NCBI GenBank assembly: GCA_018398815.1
Contig: CM031604.1
Coordinates: 61,755,968 to 61,819,967 of the forward strand
Source: Conus ventricosus
Taxonomy: Eukaryota; Mollusca; Gastropoda; Neogastropoda; Conidae
Length of the DNA: 64,000 bases
Direction: 5' to 3'
How positions within the stretch are numbered: the first letter of the stretch is position 1; each line of letters starts with the position of its first letter. Shown in pieces: positions 13,601 through 29,100 of this stretch. Below the pieces are notes generated by a model. That model searched no databases, had not been told where the DNA came from, and saw only the letters and a program-made list of their open reading frames with translations. A program made the translations under genes and the position numbers.

Positions 13601-15882
13601 ATACAATCAGTTATCTGACTTGAGTGTTTTGGTACACTCCCATCTTTAGTCTGCAGAGCAATTTTGTGACAAAACTGCCATGCTAATTTTATTTATGATG
13701 CAAAATGAGATATCACAACAGCTCCGTCAAATTAACAGACAAGGCGGTCAAGGGGTTCATGGACGTTGAAAAAATTGACTGCCTGTACTGAACCTTATCA
13801 CAGAAGAAGAAACTACTGAGAAAATGGATGCACATGCGTGCGTGCGTGCGTGCTTGCGTGTGTGCGCGCGCATGTGTGTGCATGTCTGTCTGTATCTATA
13901 TCTACAATCTATCTCTGATCCACCTATCTACCTCTCTCAATCTACATACTTATATCAATAAACTATACCTATCTATTTATCTTCAGAACAATTTCAGATA
14001 CAAAGCTAGTTTTTGAGAAAAGATTTTTTCGATTTTATTCATGAAAATACCGATATAAATTTTTCAAGGGCAGACACTGAGAAAAGACTGATGCTATTTT
14101 TTTCTTACTATCACCGCTACACCAAGCCTGTATAACATACATTTTCATCCACGTGTTGGTATGGACTCTAAGGCATGAGAGAAGGCAAGAGAACCAATGT
14201 ACAAAAGCTGTACAAGAGATGAATGAAACAAAAAGCCAGACATCTTTCACAGAGCTTTTCAACATGAGGACCCTCAAAAAACCTAAGCAAATTTCACAAG
14301 GTTTTTAACAGGGAGCCACACAGAACCTTAAAAGAAACTCTTGGGCCTTTTTGTCGCCTTGTCGGAAAATTGTTTCGGCCAACCCCCCAAGACCAGCTGG
14401 GGAAGCATACTAATGGCAGGTTCTACAAAAGGGGAAAGGGTTAAAGGAGCCGGGACCAGAAAAAATTCATCTAAAGGGGGGAAGTTTGGCCCCTCTTCAG
14501 TTCCCCTGCATGGCCCCCAGTGTTTGGATCGCTCTGCTGCCACAAATTGCCCCGTTTGAATCCAAAGGGGTATCACAAGGGCAAACAGTTACAGAAGAAA
14601 AAGAAAAAAAAAAACCCCTTTCCGTAAGCGCAAAGGGGGTGGGAGGGGGGACCATGGGCAGATGGATAGCCACCCCTGTTAAAGTAGTCCCGGCACCCTT
14701 TGTAGCGTGGGGAAAGTTCACCCGAGAAAAAAATTTGCGTGTTTAAATAGGCAGTTTTATGAATAAGCTTTTAGAATCAGATAAAAATTGTGATGAAAAA
14801 AAAAAAACAGTTTTCCTTTTTGAACTCTGTGCGTTTATTTGGTTTGAACTGGGTTGAATTTTTTTTATTAAAAAAACCCCACCCTTTTCACACGAAAACG
14901 AAGGGGTCACACATCCCGATGCCCCCGCGGGGGGTTTTTTTGGCCCGACGTTCGACACACGGGGTTTCGAAAAAAACGCAGAATGTGTTCTTCCATAAAG
15001 GCTTCAAAAGGTAAAAAAAGAGCAGTTTCAGCTTTTTTTCAGTCTATTTTTTTTTTATACGTTGGTTTTTAAAATTTAATTGAATCGAATTTTTATGAGG
15101 CTTCTTGGTTGTTTTCCAAAATCGGCTAAAAAACTTGCAAAAAAAAAACATACACATTAAAATGATGCGCTAGAAAGGCCCTTCTCTCCCCCATTCATTG
15201 TGTATCACTAAGCGATTGGGTTTAATCTCGAAAAGCGCAAACCAATCAAAGCGAAGGTATCAAAACAATTCCATTTCCTCCTTGTCCAAAATTTCAACAA
15301 TGGCGGAAAAGAACCCCCGATCGACAATACCGAGTCGAAGCGCTTATCATTGTTGAATTGCAAGTGCACTTGGGGAAATAACGATAATTTAAAAAACAGA
15401 AAAATTAATGAAACGTTCAGTTTTTTGTTCGTTTTTAAAACCATGCCATGCTTTGTTATTTTGTTGTAATTTATGGTGTTTGTCGAGATTAAAAGGGCGG
15501 AAATGGCCCACCGTTGCCCTTCGAACGATGTATTTTTTTTACAAGACAATTAATGAAAAAGTATCATAATGGGCTTTACTTATGTCGTTCACGATTTGAA
15601 TGGTTTACTGATTCCATTAAAACCATTAAAGAGAAAAACATATTAAAAACAGTTTGAAAGATATTCAAACCGGGAAACCCAACCCCGGGGCGAGGCTTTG
15701 AATTGAAAGGGACGCTTCTGTAATGTTCATCGACGAAACACCCCATCATTTCTGCATACCCCCGAGTCAAAACGGTTTGGGGATAAAAAGAGAGAGAAGA
15801 GCAGAGTCTGAAGTTGACAGTAAGGGGGGTGTAGTGGGGGTTGTGGGTTTGGTTGGGGGGGGGGGGGGGGGGGGGGGGGGGT

Positions 15883-15917
<35 letters not shown>

Positions 15918-16014
15918 GTCGGTCAATCACCCTAGAAGTTTGGGTTTAGCAATCTAATCTTTTTCCCCCAGTGATTTGAAATTTCTGTAATTTAAAATGA
16001 AAGATTTGCTTTTC

Positions 16015-16081
<67 letters not shown>

Positions 16082-16550
16082 TTACTGGCAAATACAGCAA
16101 GGCTTTGAACACTTAGTGATTACTTTCAATTTTAAAACTGCTAGAATACAACTACAGTAGCATTGCATTGCCAAAGAATTACATTGTAATTGCTTTGACA
16201 GTAACATTTATGTTTATTTTATGGTGTTTTGTATGTTATGCTGCAGTTATGTATATTGCTGTAACAGCACAAACATACTGAACAAACAGAGTAGTTGAAA
16301 AAAAAGGGTAGAGTCCAAAATAAAGTTAAATCTTTCTTTAATTTTACCTTTTGTTTTAAAAAAGCATTATAATGTATATTTATGTTCTTTTACATACACA
16401 ATGATTAAATCAACAAGTTTTTTTTTTTTTTTTTTTTTTTTTTTAATGCACATTTTATTACAAAACATAAAAACAAAAACAAGTAAGGAGTACAAAACGC
16501 AAAAACGCATACTTATCGCAATAAGACAATTACAACAACAGCAAAATATA

Positions 16551-16581
<31 letters not shown>

Positions 16582-19500
16582 TTCATCATCACGTTTAAAC
16601 CTCATTACTTGCTATACTGTGAATACTAATACCACAATAGAACTACTACTCCCAACCACAACTACTACTTTTTATTATTTTCTACTACTATCAAAGTGAT
16701 AACGGTCACTTAATAAACACTGTATGCGTTTTTCTTAATCGTATCATAGGCATATATAGACACACAAAATAACACCACAAAGGGTAAACACAAAAAAAGA
16801 ATAATAGTTATATAAATGAAAACAAAATAATGAACGGAACAAAAAAATTAATCCAACGGGGAAAAACAAAGCAACTGCCGTTTGTCATGTTATTTGGAAA
16901 CCTTGCCAGAAAAAAAAGCATTAATCCAATAAGAAAGAATATGGGAGCCCACTGTGTAACGAACTTTGTGTGGACATTTGAAGACATGCAGCATACTTTT
17001 CTATTTCATATCTTGCTTTCAAATACACGATGAAAACTTGAAATAATGGCAAATCTTTTCATTATTTACATTTGTAAATATAGATTTGGCATGTAACAGG
17101 ATTTAAGTCAAATATTTTATCTGATCTAAACTCATTGTCACAACCAAACAGGAAAATATTTTCATTCAATAAAGATTCATAGTTTCGCATTTTCTATTCA
17201 TTTCATTTTGAAATTCTTGCCAAAAAATTTGAACATGAGGGCAGTCCCAAAATAAATGTTGAATTTTTTCTGTTTCTCTCTTACAAAAAGAACATTTTTC
17301 TGAATTTCATGCCCATGTTTTTCAAAAAAATTTTGGTGTGCTAGTATCTATTATAATTCTAACCTGAAACCTCTTAACTTAATATCTTTTATCTGTTGGA
17401 TTTTCTGAAAAGTTTTACCCCAATTAACGTCCTTCGGTAATCTTTCATTCCATTTATTGCAAAACGTTGGTTCTAGAGTGTCTTGAATCATAGATCATAA
17501 TAAAGTGAGGCTCCTCGTGAAACTGAAATATCACAGACATTAGTTTACTTAACTCACCTTCTTCATAACATGTTATTTCTACCCCAGCTTTTTCTCGAAT
17601 ACTTTTTCACAGCACTAATGTAACCGTATATGTTATAAAATCTGTATTGATGTTAACCTATCAACAAAGGACTGGAAACTCAAAAAATCCCCTTTTTTCG
17701 TCCAAGAGATTCCGTACGCAGAATACTTCCTTTTCATCCAGTTTTATAAAATTTGGTTTCTGCCCCCAATCATCAAGTTCCTATTACAAAATAAAGGCTC
17801 TAAACAGATTTCTTCTGCAGTTTTGATCCCAACAATCTCACCCTATTTTTTTATATGCTTTGAATACATCTCTCCAAAAATTTATTTAACTTATCCTCCC
17901 CAGAAAAAATCAGCACCCAATTTATGAATAATTTCTGCCTTGTAATATAATGAGCAGAGTATTTTTTCCCAACATGGTTATTTGATGAAAGTTTCCGAAT
18001 CCAAGTTAACTTTAATGCGTTTATTTGCTTCCTATGTTTGGTATTCCTATACCCCCATGCTGTATATTTTTTACAGATATTTTTCGCTTAATTTATCTCT
18101 TTTTTTACCCCAAACAAACTTAAATGTAAATTTCTGAATTTCATCAATTATGTAGTCTGGTGGGTTCGGTAGAAAACATCCATAGATGGGTTAGTTTTGA
18201 TAAGATCAGGATTTAAGTACTGCTACTCTGCCGAGAGGTGTTATCTGCCCTTTTAGCCAAGTTTTGTACAATGTTTTTATCTCTGCAAATTTTTCTTCGA
18301 GATTCATAGTTTCACAATTTTTTAAATCACTCTTTAAACCAGATACCCAAAATTTTAAATTTAGGGGGGTTTCCATTTGATATTATAATGTTGCATATCC
18401 CTTAACGGGCGAGTTTCGTTTACTTCCTAACCATACTGCATTCGTTTTTTCCTCATTTAGTAAGAGTCCAGATACTCTTCCAAATTTTTCAAGAACCATA
18501 ATCGATTCTTCAAATGATTTCCGATCGCCTTCTTGTAAAAGTTCAGTACATCTGCATACTGTGATATTTTATTCTCAGTATTAGCTTTTTTAAATTTCCC
18601 TTTTTATGTCTTCATTTTGTCTAATCATGTTTGCTAAAATTTCAACACAAATAAAAAATTTAATTTATGGCGATATTGGATCCCCTTGGCGACATCCTCT
18701 CTCAACAGGAAACCAACCAGCTAGTTTTCCATTAACTGAAACGGTTGACTTAATATTTGTGTAGAATGTTTTTTATCCATTGACAGAAACTTGGACCAAA
18801 GCAAAGGCATGTAATACCTTAAACATGAAATCATAGCTTACACTGTCAAACGCTTTTTCAAAGTCTAAACATAAAAGTACCCCCGGGTTTTTTTGGATAA
18901 TAATCTATAATCAAGTATATCATAAATAAGGAAATGTTATCTCCCAAATATCTGTTTGGAAAAAAACCAGTCTGGTCTTCATTGATGATAGAGGGAAGCA
19001 CACATTTTAATCGGTTGGCTATACATGTAGATCCTATTTTATACACGGGTGTTCAAAAGCGAAATTGTCCCCCAATTTTTGATTGGGTCTTTGGGCTTGT
19101 CCCCCTTTTGGGAATGCATACGATTAATACCTTCTTTTTGCGTCGAAGATAGTTCCTTTCTATCGAATCCATCGTTAAGCGCTCTTACAACATATGGACC
19201 AAGTTGTAACCAGAAACATTTGAAGAATTCTGCTGTGAACCCACGCTGCCAGACTTTTCATATTACGCAGTGTTTAAGAGCAACACCGGCTTCTTCTAAA
19301 GTAATTTTGCCTTCCAAAGAATTACCTGACTCTCAGTTAGTACTGGTAAATTATTTACTAAATCTAGAATTTCACAAGATTCAATATCTCTTTAGAATAA
19401 AATTTTTTTTATAGAACTTATTAACTTCTTCGCCAATTTCATCACTATCACTTAAAATACATCCATTATTCAGCGTAAGTTTCGTAATATTTTTACAACG

Positions 19501-22500
19501 TAATTTCGCTTTTCAAGTCCACAAAAATAATTTGTTATTTTTTCCCCTTCTGCGACCCATCTCGCCCTTGACGCAGCAACCCCACCTCCATCTTCTTTTC
19601 CGAAGTGTAATCAACTCTTTTTTATAACTTAAAGGGTTCACGTCTTTTCTTAGATAATACCACTTTCTTTTCAAGTAAAGAAATATTACTTTCAGATGTT
19701 TCTGTTTTTCTGTGTCCTTCCCTTTTCTTCATCGTTGCGTATTGAATAGTTTTGCCTCAAATTTTCATAAGTAATTGTATCCAAAAAAGTTGATCAGAAA
19801 TAATAAACGGGATTTTCTGATTTAGGAATCTGAGCCAAACCACAGCGACAATATGGTAGAGCTGCATAAATTCCTAAATAACTGTTTGAATTACTTGATT
19901 TATGTCTTCTATGTAATTGGTATCTTTCAACAATGAACTATAAAATTTCCATAATAGATTTCTTTTTATCTCTCTACCTGCTCTAGAGTTATTAGATTAA
20001 GGAGTGGGCAGATCGATATCCTGGTAGAATATCTGCGTCGTTACATGATTACATAACCAGTCGGAAATAGAAAGAAGTCTAAACGGCTCTGCTGACAGGG
20101 GGTAATTTCTCCTCCAAGTATACCTTCGTAATCGGGTTTTAAATCACGCCAGATGTCACTTAAGTCTAGGCTGTCCGTCATGTTTTCTATTTGCTCTTGT
20201 GTTTTTAGGATTATTGTTATGTCTGTAATTATAACAGTCCAAGGATTTAATCACGTACCAATTCCCAATCACCTCCAATAATGACATTTTCAGCTCCAAC
20301 TTCTCAAAATGTGTTCTTCCAATGCCACATAAAAGTCAGGCTCATCACGATTGGGCCCGTAAATACTAACAATAAGACATTCTTTATCCATTATTTTAAC
20401 GGATGCAAAAATATAATTACCTGCCTTGTCTTATAAACTTTTCTTAACTGAAAGTCAAAATTATTATTGAAAAAAATAGCTACGCCCCTTGAATGGGGAA
20501 TTATGAGACGCAAAATAGCTTGTAACCCCACTCTGAACGAATATAATTCTCTAACTTCGGTTTGAAATGAGTTCCTGTAACAAGTATATTGAGTATGCTT
20601 TCCCCTTAAATAGTTTAAAACACATCTTTTCGCTTTTGTGGGTTGGCTAGACCCTGACAATTCATGGATGCAATTGTTACTTTGTTACTCATATTGACGG
20701 CTAAATTAACATGAGTTTACCAACATATGGACACATTACCATGCTGACATATGCACCGAACCAAAATGAAAACGAAAATCTGAGCAAATCGCGTTTAAAA
20801 GTCCATAACAACAGTTGCTCCACAGAGGTCATTTCTAGCCATATGCAGATCAGAGCTTTTTACATGACCATGCACAACGGCACACTCCAAAAAGACTCAA
20901 GATACCCGAAAACACAAAGGTTAAAAAAAACTGACAAGTTTTCATAAAAAGAAAAAATGAATACACAAGACATGCACATACACATATATAGAAACATAAA
21001 AAAAAAAATAAAGTTTTAGGTAGATCTGTCTCGGGCAGAGAAAGAAACAAACGGAGAAATAAAATGAAAAAAGAACTTTCCCTTCTTTCTTTCCATCTTC
21101 AGCTGAGCACGTGCTCCCCCGTGCAAGGAGAAAGAAAAAAAAAAAGAAAAAAAAAAAGAAGAAGAAAGCGTGTCAACATCAGGGGATTTCCACTTAAAAT
21201 ATTGCATTAACAACCTACCAAACTGTTAATTCCTGTCGTCCATTACAAAAACCGACACACATACTCTTATAATGTTCACGTTTCACACACACACACAGAC
21301 ACACACGCCGCGCGCGCGCGCCCACAGGAAAACGCCCAACCCACACAAACTATCAACACACACACACACATACACACACACAAAACACACACACACACAC
21401 AACCACACACACAGCACTCATTCCCCTCTTTTCCCAATTTGCCATTTGTCCCGCAGATATGTGCACACGCAGCACGCACGCACCACGCACGCACGCACGC
21501 ACAGCACGCACAACACACCACACAAAACACACACACACAACACACGCGCGCGCGTAGAAAAACGCACACCCACACAAACACATAAATCATTCAATCACAC
21601 ACAACAACACACACAACACACACACACACACACAACCAAACACACACAGAGTATTGCATAATCAATCAGAACACCATTTATTCCATATCTATCATATACC
21701 AACAAGGGGAAATTTTATTTGAAGCCAACATGACACCCTCTTTTTTCACAAACATACAGAAGAAAAATTTTCAACTGACAATGTAGTGTAAATATGTATT
21801 TTCCCCAAGTCACACAAAATGGGCATCTCTGTAGAATATAACACCTTTCCCTTTTAAGAAAAACATTTCCAGCATTGACGCCATTCTCTCCCTCTCCCCT
21901 CCCCCCCCTCTCTCTCTCTCTCCCTTTACCCACACACACACACACACACACAGAGGCCCGCTCCTAGCGAGCACTCCGCGCACGCTTCCCTTCAAACCCA
22001 CCCTCTCTGCCTCCTACCCCCTTCCCCGCCACATCCGCACAGGCGTACACAACACACGCGCCCCGCGCCCAAAAACACAACACACACCAAAACACACACA
22101 CAACACACACAAGTGCAGCACTTAAAATCAAGTTTTCATTGCATTCACCTCCCCCCTCCCCCCCCCTCTCTTTTGAAACAAAATAATCGAAACAGTTCTG
22201 GCAAACAAAAGCATGGAAATGATGGGGGAAAAAGCTGTTAATCGTGAAAAAAAAAAAAAATCAGGATGGGCCTTAACTAGTTTAAGTCTGTTGGTAAACG
22301 GGCGGTCCAAAGGGGGAGGGCACAAAGGAAACTTCCCAAACATCGTTTCCTACGACCGCACACCAACTCGTGTTACCATAAACAAAACTTAACATTTTAA
22401 GTCAAACTGAAATAAGAACTTGCATCCGTTAAGACGCAATGAAATTGCTATAGGAGCCGAGAACAGCAATCTTCATCATCACCAATACCATCATCATATC

Positions 22501-23129
22501 ACCAAATATTTCATAATAATAGTAATAACAATAAAAATGGAAAATTTCGCAAAAAAATGTCCTAGACATTTCAACTCAATATTGTTTCTATATTTTGAAA
22601 AAAGCATGTTTTTGACAGTAATATTCATAATCTTCGACCTCTAATCCCTATCAACCACAATCTCATGAACAGAACAAAAGACTGCAAAATAATAAATTAA
22701 GGAATAAAAAAGAGAGACAGAAAAAAAGGAAAGAACCCAAGAGAGGAGAGGAAAAAGGGGAGAGAGAGAGAGAGAGAGAGAGGGGAAAGAAAAGAGGGAA
22801 AAGAGAGAGAGAAGAAGAGAGAGAGAGAGAGGACAACCAACACAAAAAGTGGGCCATCTGTCCGGCCAAGGGAAAAGTGGGATAACATCAAACAAAACAG
22901 CCATGACAGGTTTTTTTTTTCAAAACAAGAAAGAAAAAAAGAGAAAAAAGAAGAAAAAAAAAGATAAAAAAGAAAAGAAAAAAAAAAGCGGGAAAAACAT
23001 TCCAGACACATAAAACATAAGAATTTAGAAGAGAGGTGGGTTGAAGGTGGCAAAAATCAATCACAAAAAGCCCTGTAACTAAAATGCTTTAGGCCCAAAG
23101 TAATGGAGAGAGAGAGAGCAGAAGACGAC

Positions 23130-23174
<45 letters not shown>

Positions 23175-26100
23175 TGACAAAACAGCTAATGTAATGAAAG
23201 AGACCATCTCCCCTGAAGGAGAGAGAGAGAGGAGAAGAGAGAAGAGAGAGAGGAGAGAGAGAGAGAAGAGCGAAAAGAGAGAGGAATAACAAAACAGCTA
23301 ATTAAGAAAGAGACATCTCCTCAATTAAGGAGAACAATTAGGCGGTAAGACATAATAGAAAAGCATGAGAAGGGAAAGGAAAAAAAAAAAAAAGACAGTA
23401 AAAAAAGAAAAGACAATAACGTATGCAAAAAAAGAGAAAGGCATAAGGGAGTAGGGGCGAAGGGGCAATATAGAGAGTAGAGGAGAGAGAGAGGAGAGAG
23501 AGAGAGAGATGAAGAGGGGAGAGAGGAGAGAGAGTGAAGAGAAGAGAGAAAAGAAAGAGAGAGAGAAGAGAAGAGAGAAGGGGAACAGACAAAACAACAG
23601 ACTGACACGATTGATTGATGTCCACGACCACCGACGCACATTCATAGAATTGAAAGCGATGAAAAAAAAAAAAAAAAAAAAGAACCACACACACACACAA
23701 ACACACACCAAAAAAAACAAAGCAAAAAAAAAAAAAAAGCCTACAATTAATATCTCACAGGGGGGAGTTACCAAGTAAGAACGGGAATTGTTCCCCATGC
23801 CATCCACCCTTTCCCCAAATGTCCGTTTAAATTCACTTTTTCGTGGATTGGCCCCGCCACCAAGGCTAGAGAAGGAACCACCGACGCGGAGGTAACCAAC
23901 GAATTTAAAAAATTGATTCTTCCTTCTGTCAATTAGCGGCTTTTTCCAGTCAGAAATTTATTGAGCCTTCCCCCTCAGCGTAAATACCCTCCCAAATTCA
24001 TAGCACAGCGCACCATGCCTGTGTAATACGGCTTTTGGAAAAGAGACAATTCGAATAAAAATGATTTAATTTTTTTAAAAAAAATTGAAATCATTTTAAA
24101 AACCCAAAAATTTGCATAAAACCTTAGATAAACATCAACAACAGCAACACAAAATACCCAAAAAGCAAAAAAAACGAAAAGGATAGCTACAACATAAAAT
24201 CACACATCATCTCACACATCATCACCATCTCATTACAAAGTTCCGTCAAAAAGGCGGGATGTGAAAAATCTATCGCAACATTCATATTTACTAGAAAACA
24301 GATTTAAAAAGCAAAAAGAAAGTGAAGAGCGATGGAAAAAGAGAGAGAGAGAAAAGAGAGAGGAGAGAAGAGAGAGAGAGAGAGAGAATTTTCTCAAGCT
24401 AACCCAAATTTCAAAACAAAAAAAGATCATCGTGCCCACACAGTGCATACTCTGCGTACACCATTAACATTCACAACCCGGCACAAGTACAAAATTCCGT
24501 TTCCTTTGATATGGTCCCCATTTCTGCGGAAAATGGTAGCCCCGACAGAATAGAGGGTCGAGAAAGACAAGTGGGACAGCTTTTCGAAAGCATGCAGAGG
24601 AGAGAGAAGGGGGAGAGAGAGAGAGGACACAACACACACAAAACACCACACACACACACACACCACACAGAACCTGGAGCAACGGTTGACCTCCCCCAAA
24701 TAGCGTTTGGGTCGAGCATCGGCAACCCTCCCCTCCCGCCCTAAACAGCCGCTTCCTCCTGCTACCTGAGACGACGGGAAAAAAAACAACAAAAAAAAAC
24801 CCAACTATCCAAAGGACGGCCCAACCGAGGATCGGGAACAACTTCTCATGTTCACAAATTAGCACATGGACACGATGGCCACCGTCCCGCCTGTCGCCCA
24901 AACCGACAGAGAATTGAATCGTGCGACGGTTCTGACCACCATAAACCATTACAGCTTCTTGTACAATTAGCAATTTGGAACAAACGGCGACCGGAAAAAT
25001 ACATAACATTTCTGCATTACATCTTATTTATGTACTTTAACTTTTTTGTGTGCATCATTTCATTAAAATTATCTACATTGTATTACATTGTTAGATAACC
25101 CATAACGATCAAGAACAAAAACAGAGAAACAGATGAATTTTCTTTTTCAACACGTTGGGTTTCAAATTTGGTCCAACAGGGTCTCTCTTCTGAAAATCAC
25201 ATCGATGCTGTCACCCTATTTTTGTCTCACAGTTTTTTATTTTTCAGTTGCGAACACTTTTCTGTGTGACCAGTGCCAGCGCGGGGTAAGAGTGTTTTAG
25301 GCCTCCCGGGATAACTTGTAATTAGCAGGTGTGAGGTCCTCATCCCCAGACACTCCTTTACTCTTTAGTTTTCTTGGTTGCAGAACACTGTCTTTTAACT
25401 TTCCCAGACAGAACGCACAATAATGGGGCGTTTTCCCTTTTCCCACCACAGGCCCGGGCGATGGACCGCCCCCAGTCCTTCCGTCGTCGTGACGCCGATC
25501 AGTCGGGAAGATCTGGCAGCATGTCTTGTGCGTCCTCGGCGTTCCCCAAACCTTCTCCCGCCGTTTTAACCTCAGATTTCCCGCGCCGGTCGTATTGCTG
25601 CTGATCGTTCGGGCACTCGCACTTGCTGTGTGCGCTGTTCTGTTCCTCAGCTGTTCCTTTAAAATCTGTGTTTTCTGCTCTGATGGCTACAAGTCAGTCC
25701 TAAGAGTGTCCGTCCCTCTGCGTTCAAAAAAAATTTCCTTCCAACACCCCAGTTGTATTTAGGCTTGCTACATACTTTTTCCCGTCAGACTTGATTGTTT
25801 ATTCGTCTTTTTGTAGCTAACGTTTGGTATTGAATCTTCTTTTCAACTAGCTGCTTGAAAATGCATAAAGCGTTCGTCCTCCTTAAAAGATAGAATGCAG
25901 GACCCAGAACACTTTTATCTTGTTTTTCTTCCTCACATCTGGACTGCTGTCTTAATTGATGACACAGAAAGTGCGTCGAGATTTTTAAAGGAGGAAGGAT
26001 TACTTTCCCTAGTCAGTCGCAAAGTGTTCAATTTAAGGAAAACAAATATCAGAAGCAAGCCAGGTAACGCCACTCTCACATCTTAGGTTGTTTAAAAACC

Positions 26101-29100
26101 CCTTACGCCTAGCCCAGCTGTCCGCAAAGTGAATTCCTTCAGCATTCGTTCTTTCTTCGCCCTTTGACACGGCTTGTCACGCCGCATGACCCACACAGTA
26201 AATGTTCAAATCGATGAAAACATGAAACACTCCATACACCAACAAAAAAAATACACCCCCAATTATGGGTGATTCTGAAGTAAATCCTTTGATTGAATTT
26301 ATTGCCGTTCATTAAATCACCTAACGTCATTTTTTAAACAGAGCGCAGTGTCGCGTCAACCTGTCATACAGTGAGCAGATCTGCTCTCATTAAATCAACT
26401 AGTTAATTCAAAATCATAATGATGAAATACTTAACATGTTATGCAATGCTTAAATCACACCGTTGACAAAATAAATGTTTGCAGAGGATGTACCTTTTGT
26501 TTACAAAGAACATGCAATACATTTTTGCTTACAAAGAACAACCGATACTAAAATTTAATTGTAAGGAATGGACAGTGAGCAGTAACAACACACACACACC
26601 ACATGATATCACACACTGATGAAGAAACAGACAGGGAAATTTACATAAAAGCATGCACTCATAGTTAAGATAACTGGTCCTATGCCATGCTTTAATTTTT
26701 TCCCCCAGTAATTTCACACATGCACACTCACACCACATGATATCACACAACGATGAAGAAACAGACAGGGAAATTTACATAAAACATGCACTCATAGTTC
26801 AATTAAGTGGTCCTATGCCATGCTCAAATTTTTACAATTTTTTTCCCCCAGTAATTTCACACACACACACACACACCACATGATATCGCACAATGATGAA
26901 GAAACAGACAGGGAAATTTACATAAAATCATGCACTCATAGTTCAATTAAGTGGTCCTGGGCCATGCTTTGATGTTCTTTCTTTCTTTTCATTGTTTTTT
27001 CTTTAACTGAGAAAACGCATCCACATTTTTAGTATTTGTTTAACCTTTGCCAGAGCTTGTGGGTGAAAAATTACCCAGACCGTCATTTAAATCTTCATAA
27101 CTCACTCAGTTTTCATAATATGTAACTAAAGTTTTATGATTTTGTTTGTGTATTTGTGCTTGCCCCCATTAAATATTGTGGTGTTTCGGTGGTAAATAAA
27201 AGGAGAAAATAATAAAAGCTTATAATCCTCATAAGATACTGTGGGTGGCATGTCACCCATACCAATTAAAGAAGCATTCTCACATGCTGGAGCTTGTGGG
27301 TGGCTGGTCACCCATAATCTTCGTATAGGCCACAGCCTTTACCCAACATGCCAGGGTTCGTGGGTGGCTGGTCACCCAAAACCTTTATATAGGCCACAGT
27401 CTTTACCACACATGTCGGTGTTCACTATTGGCTGTGTTGTTAGTTGGAGGACCACCAGACCAGGATAAAGTGAATGAGGTGTGAGCTGTGTCTCCACTTC
27501 AACTTTTCCTGAGGCAGAGCAGTTGGGCTTGGGGACTGATGATGAAGTGATGGTGACCGAGGAAGAGATGGAGACATAAGAAGTTATCACCACTGATTGC
27601 CTTCTGGAAGACTTATCTTTACCAAAATTGGCCAGAATGTAGTTTTCTATGATGATGATTTGGCAGTGTGTCACAGATCCACTCTCCTGAGAAAGCAGAC
27701 GTTAATTTTCTGAGGAAATTTGCTCTTGCAAACACATGCTTGTGTGGCCAACCAAGGCAGACACAGATTCAGTGCAAAGCATATTTGTGTTTGCCAGTGA
27801 CTTCAACATAGTCTCCAAAACAAATACTGGCCATGCCTGGTCTGTTCCAATTAACAATGAACTCTGCCTCAAGTATGCTGCATACAAAAAGAACTATATA
27901 CATAGTCAACCCAATCTGCCCGTCAGCAAGAGTGCACTTCCCACCCTTATCATAAGTGACCTTTTGTTTGGGGGCTGCCAACACTTGTCAGAAACAGCAA
28001 AAATAACATGATTTTATAAATAACAATACAGACAACATCATACCAAATTTTGTTGAAATCTGTCAATAAGTTTTGAAAAAACTGTCGGTTTTAATTCGGA
28101 CATCATCATCATTCCACCCCTGTTGGCCACTATTCTAGTACAGGAAATAAAATGTTAGGTACAAAATAACAAAAATGTACACTTTGATTTACAGGAAATA
28201 CTGTACAGAAACTGTATACAAAATTTGGAAACAGTTCATGAAGTAGTTTAGAAGTTATAGCAATTTAAGTGTGGCGGGCGATTCTACCCCCATTTTTCCG
28301 CCGTCCAAATTGCAATATTTCCTGTTTTTTAGCACAAAAGTTTTCATAAATGTTTTATAGCAGATACCTCAGAAAAAAATGACTTTGCTTAGTACAACTT
28401 AGAGAGTTTGTCCAAACCACTGGAAACTCTGAAATGTCCATTCTTACTGTGCTGCAGTGCTTCAAAGTAGCCACATCATGCAAATTCGAAAAGCGCTGAA
28501 TTGTGATTTATTACAAGTTAGACACTTTATCACACAAAAGCTATGTAAACTGATACCATGGAACTTACTTGTTCAAAGAGTGTAAGTTGTATAGATTGAG
28601 AACACCAATTTATAACCAGATGTATCAATCGTGTATGATCCTATTGGCTTTCAAACTTGGAAGATATCTCATTTTGTCAGGTGCATAAAAACGTTGCAAC
28701 TTTAAACTGCAATATCTCGAAAATGACTGAAGATAGAGACTTCATTCTTGTTGTGTTTTGTATGTTTTTCCATTTACTTTGCAATGATACAGATTTTAAA
28801 TATGAAAAACAGTATGCTAATTTTTGGCTGCCGGTACCTAGTTAAAGCGAACTGTCAAAGAGAATGACCACTTTACCACCTACTGCAGTTAAAAATGGCT
28901 GACTGATAGAAGCACACTGGCAGTTTTGCACATCTATGCTTTTGTGGCTTGTGCAAACGATGGAGAAGATAGAATTTAAGATTACTTTATTTTTCATTCC
29001 CCAACAACCCTTTAAATTTGTAGCAGAACAAGATATTCCTGCCACAAATTTTCTTTCTCTCTCTGTATGTGTGTGTGTGCCAATGTCAATTCATGTGCAT

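Noticed and set aside
15576..15935. Polyproline or polyglycine protein
   Set aside because: Produced by a G/C homopolymer; no flanking coding sequence or splice sites.
21272..24804. Several 70-180 codon frames on both strands
   Set aside because: All translate CA, GA or CT repeats into low-complexity peptides; mutually overlapping on both strands.
27372..27984. Overlapping minus-strand frames considered as a transposase or nuclease fragment
   Set aside because: No family motif could be matched with confidence and no element ends were found.
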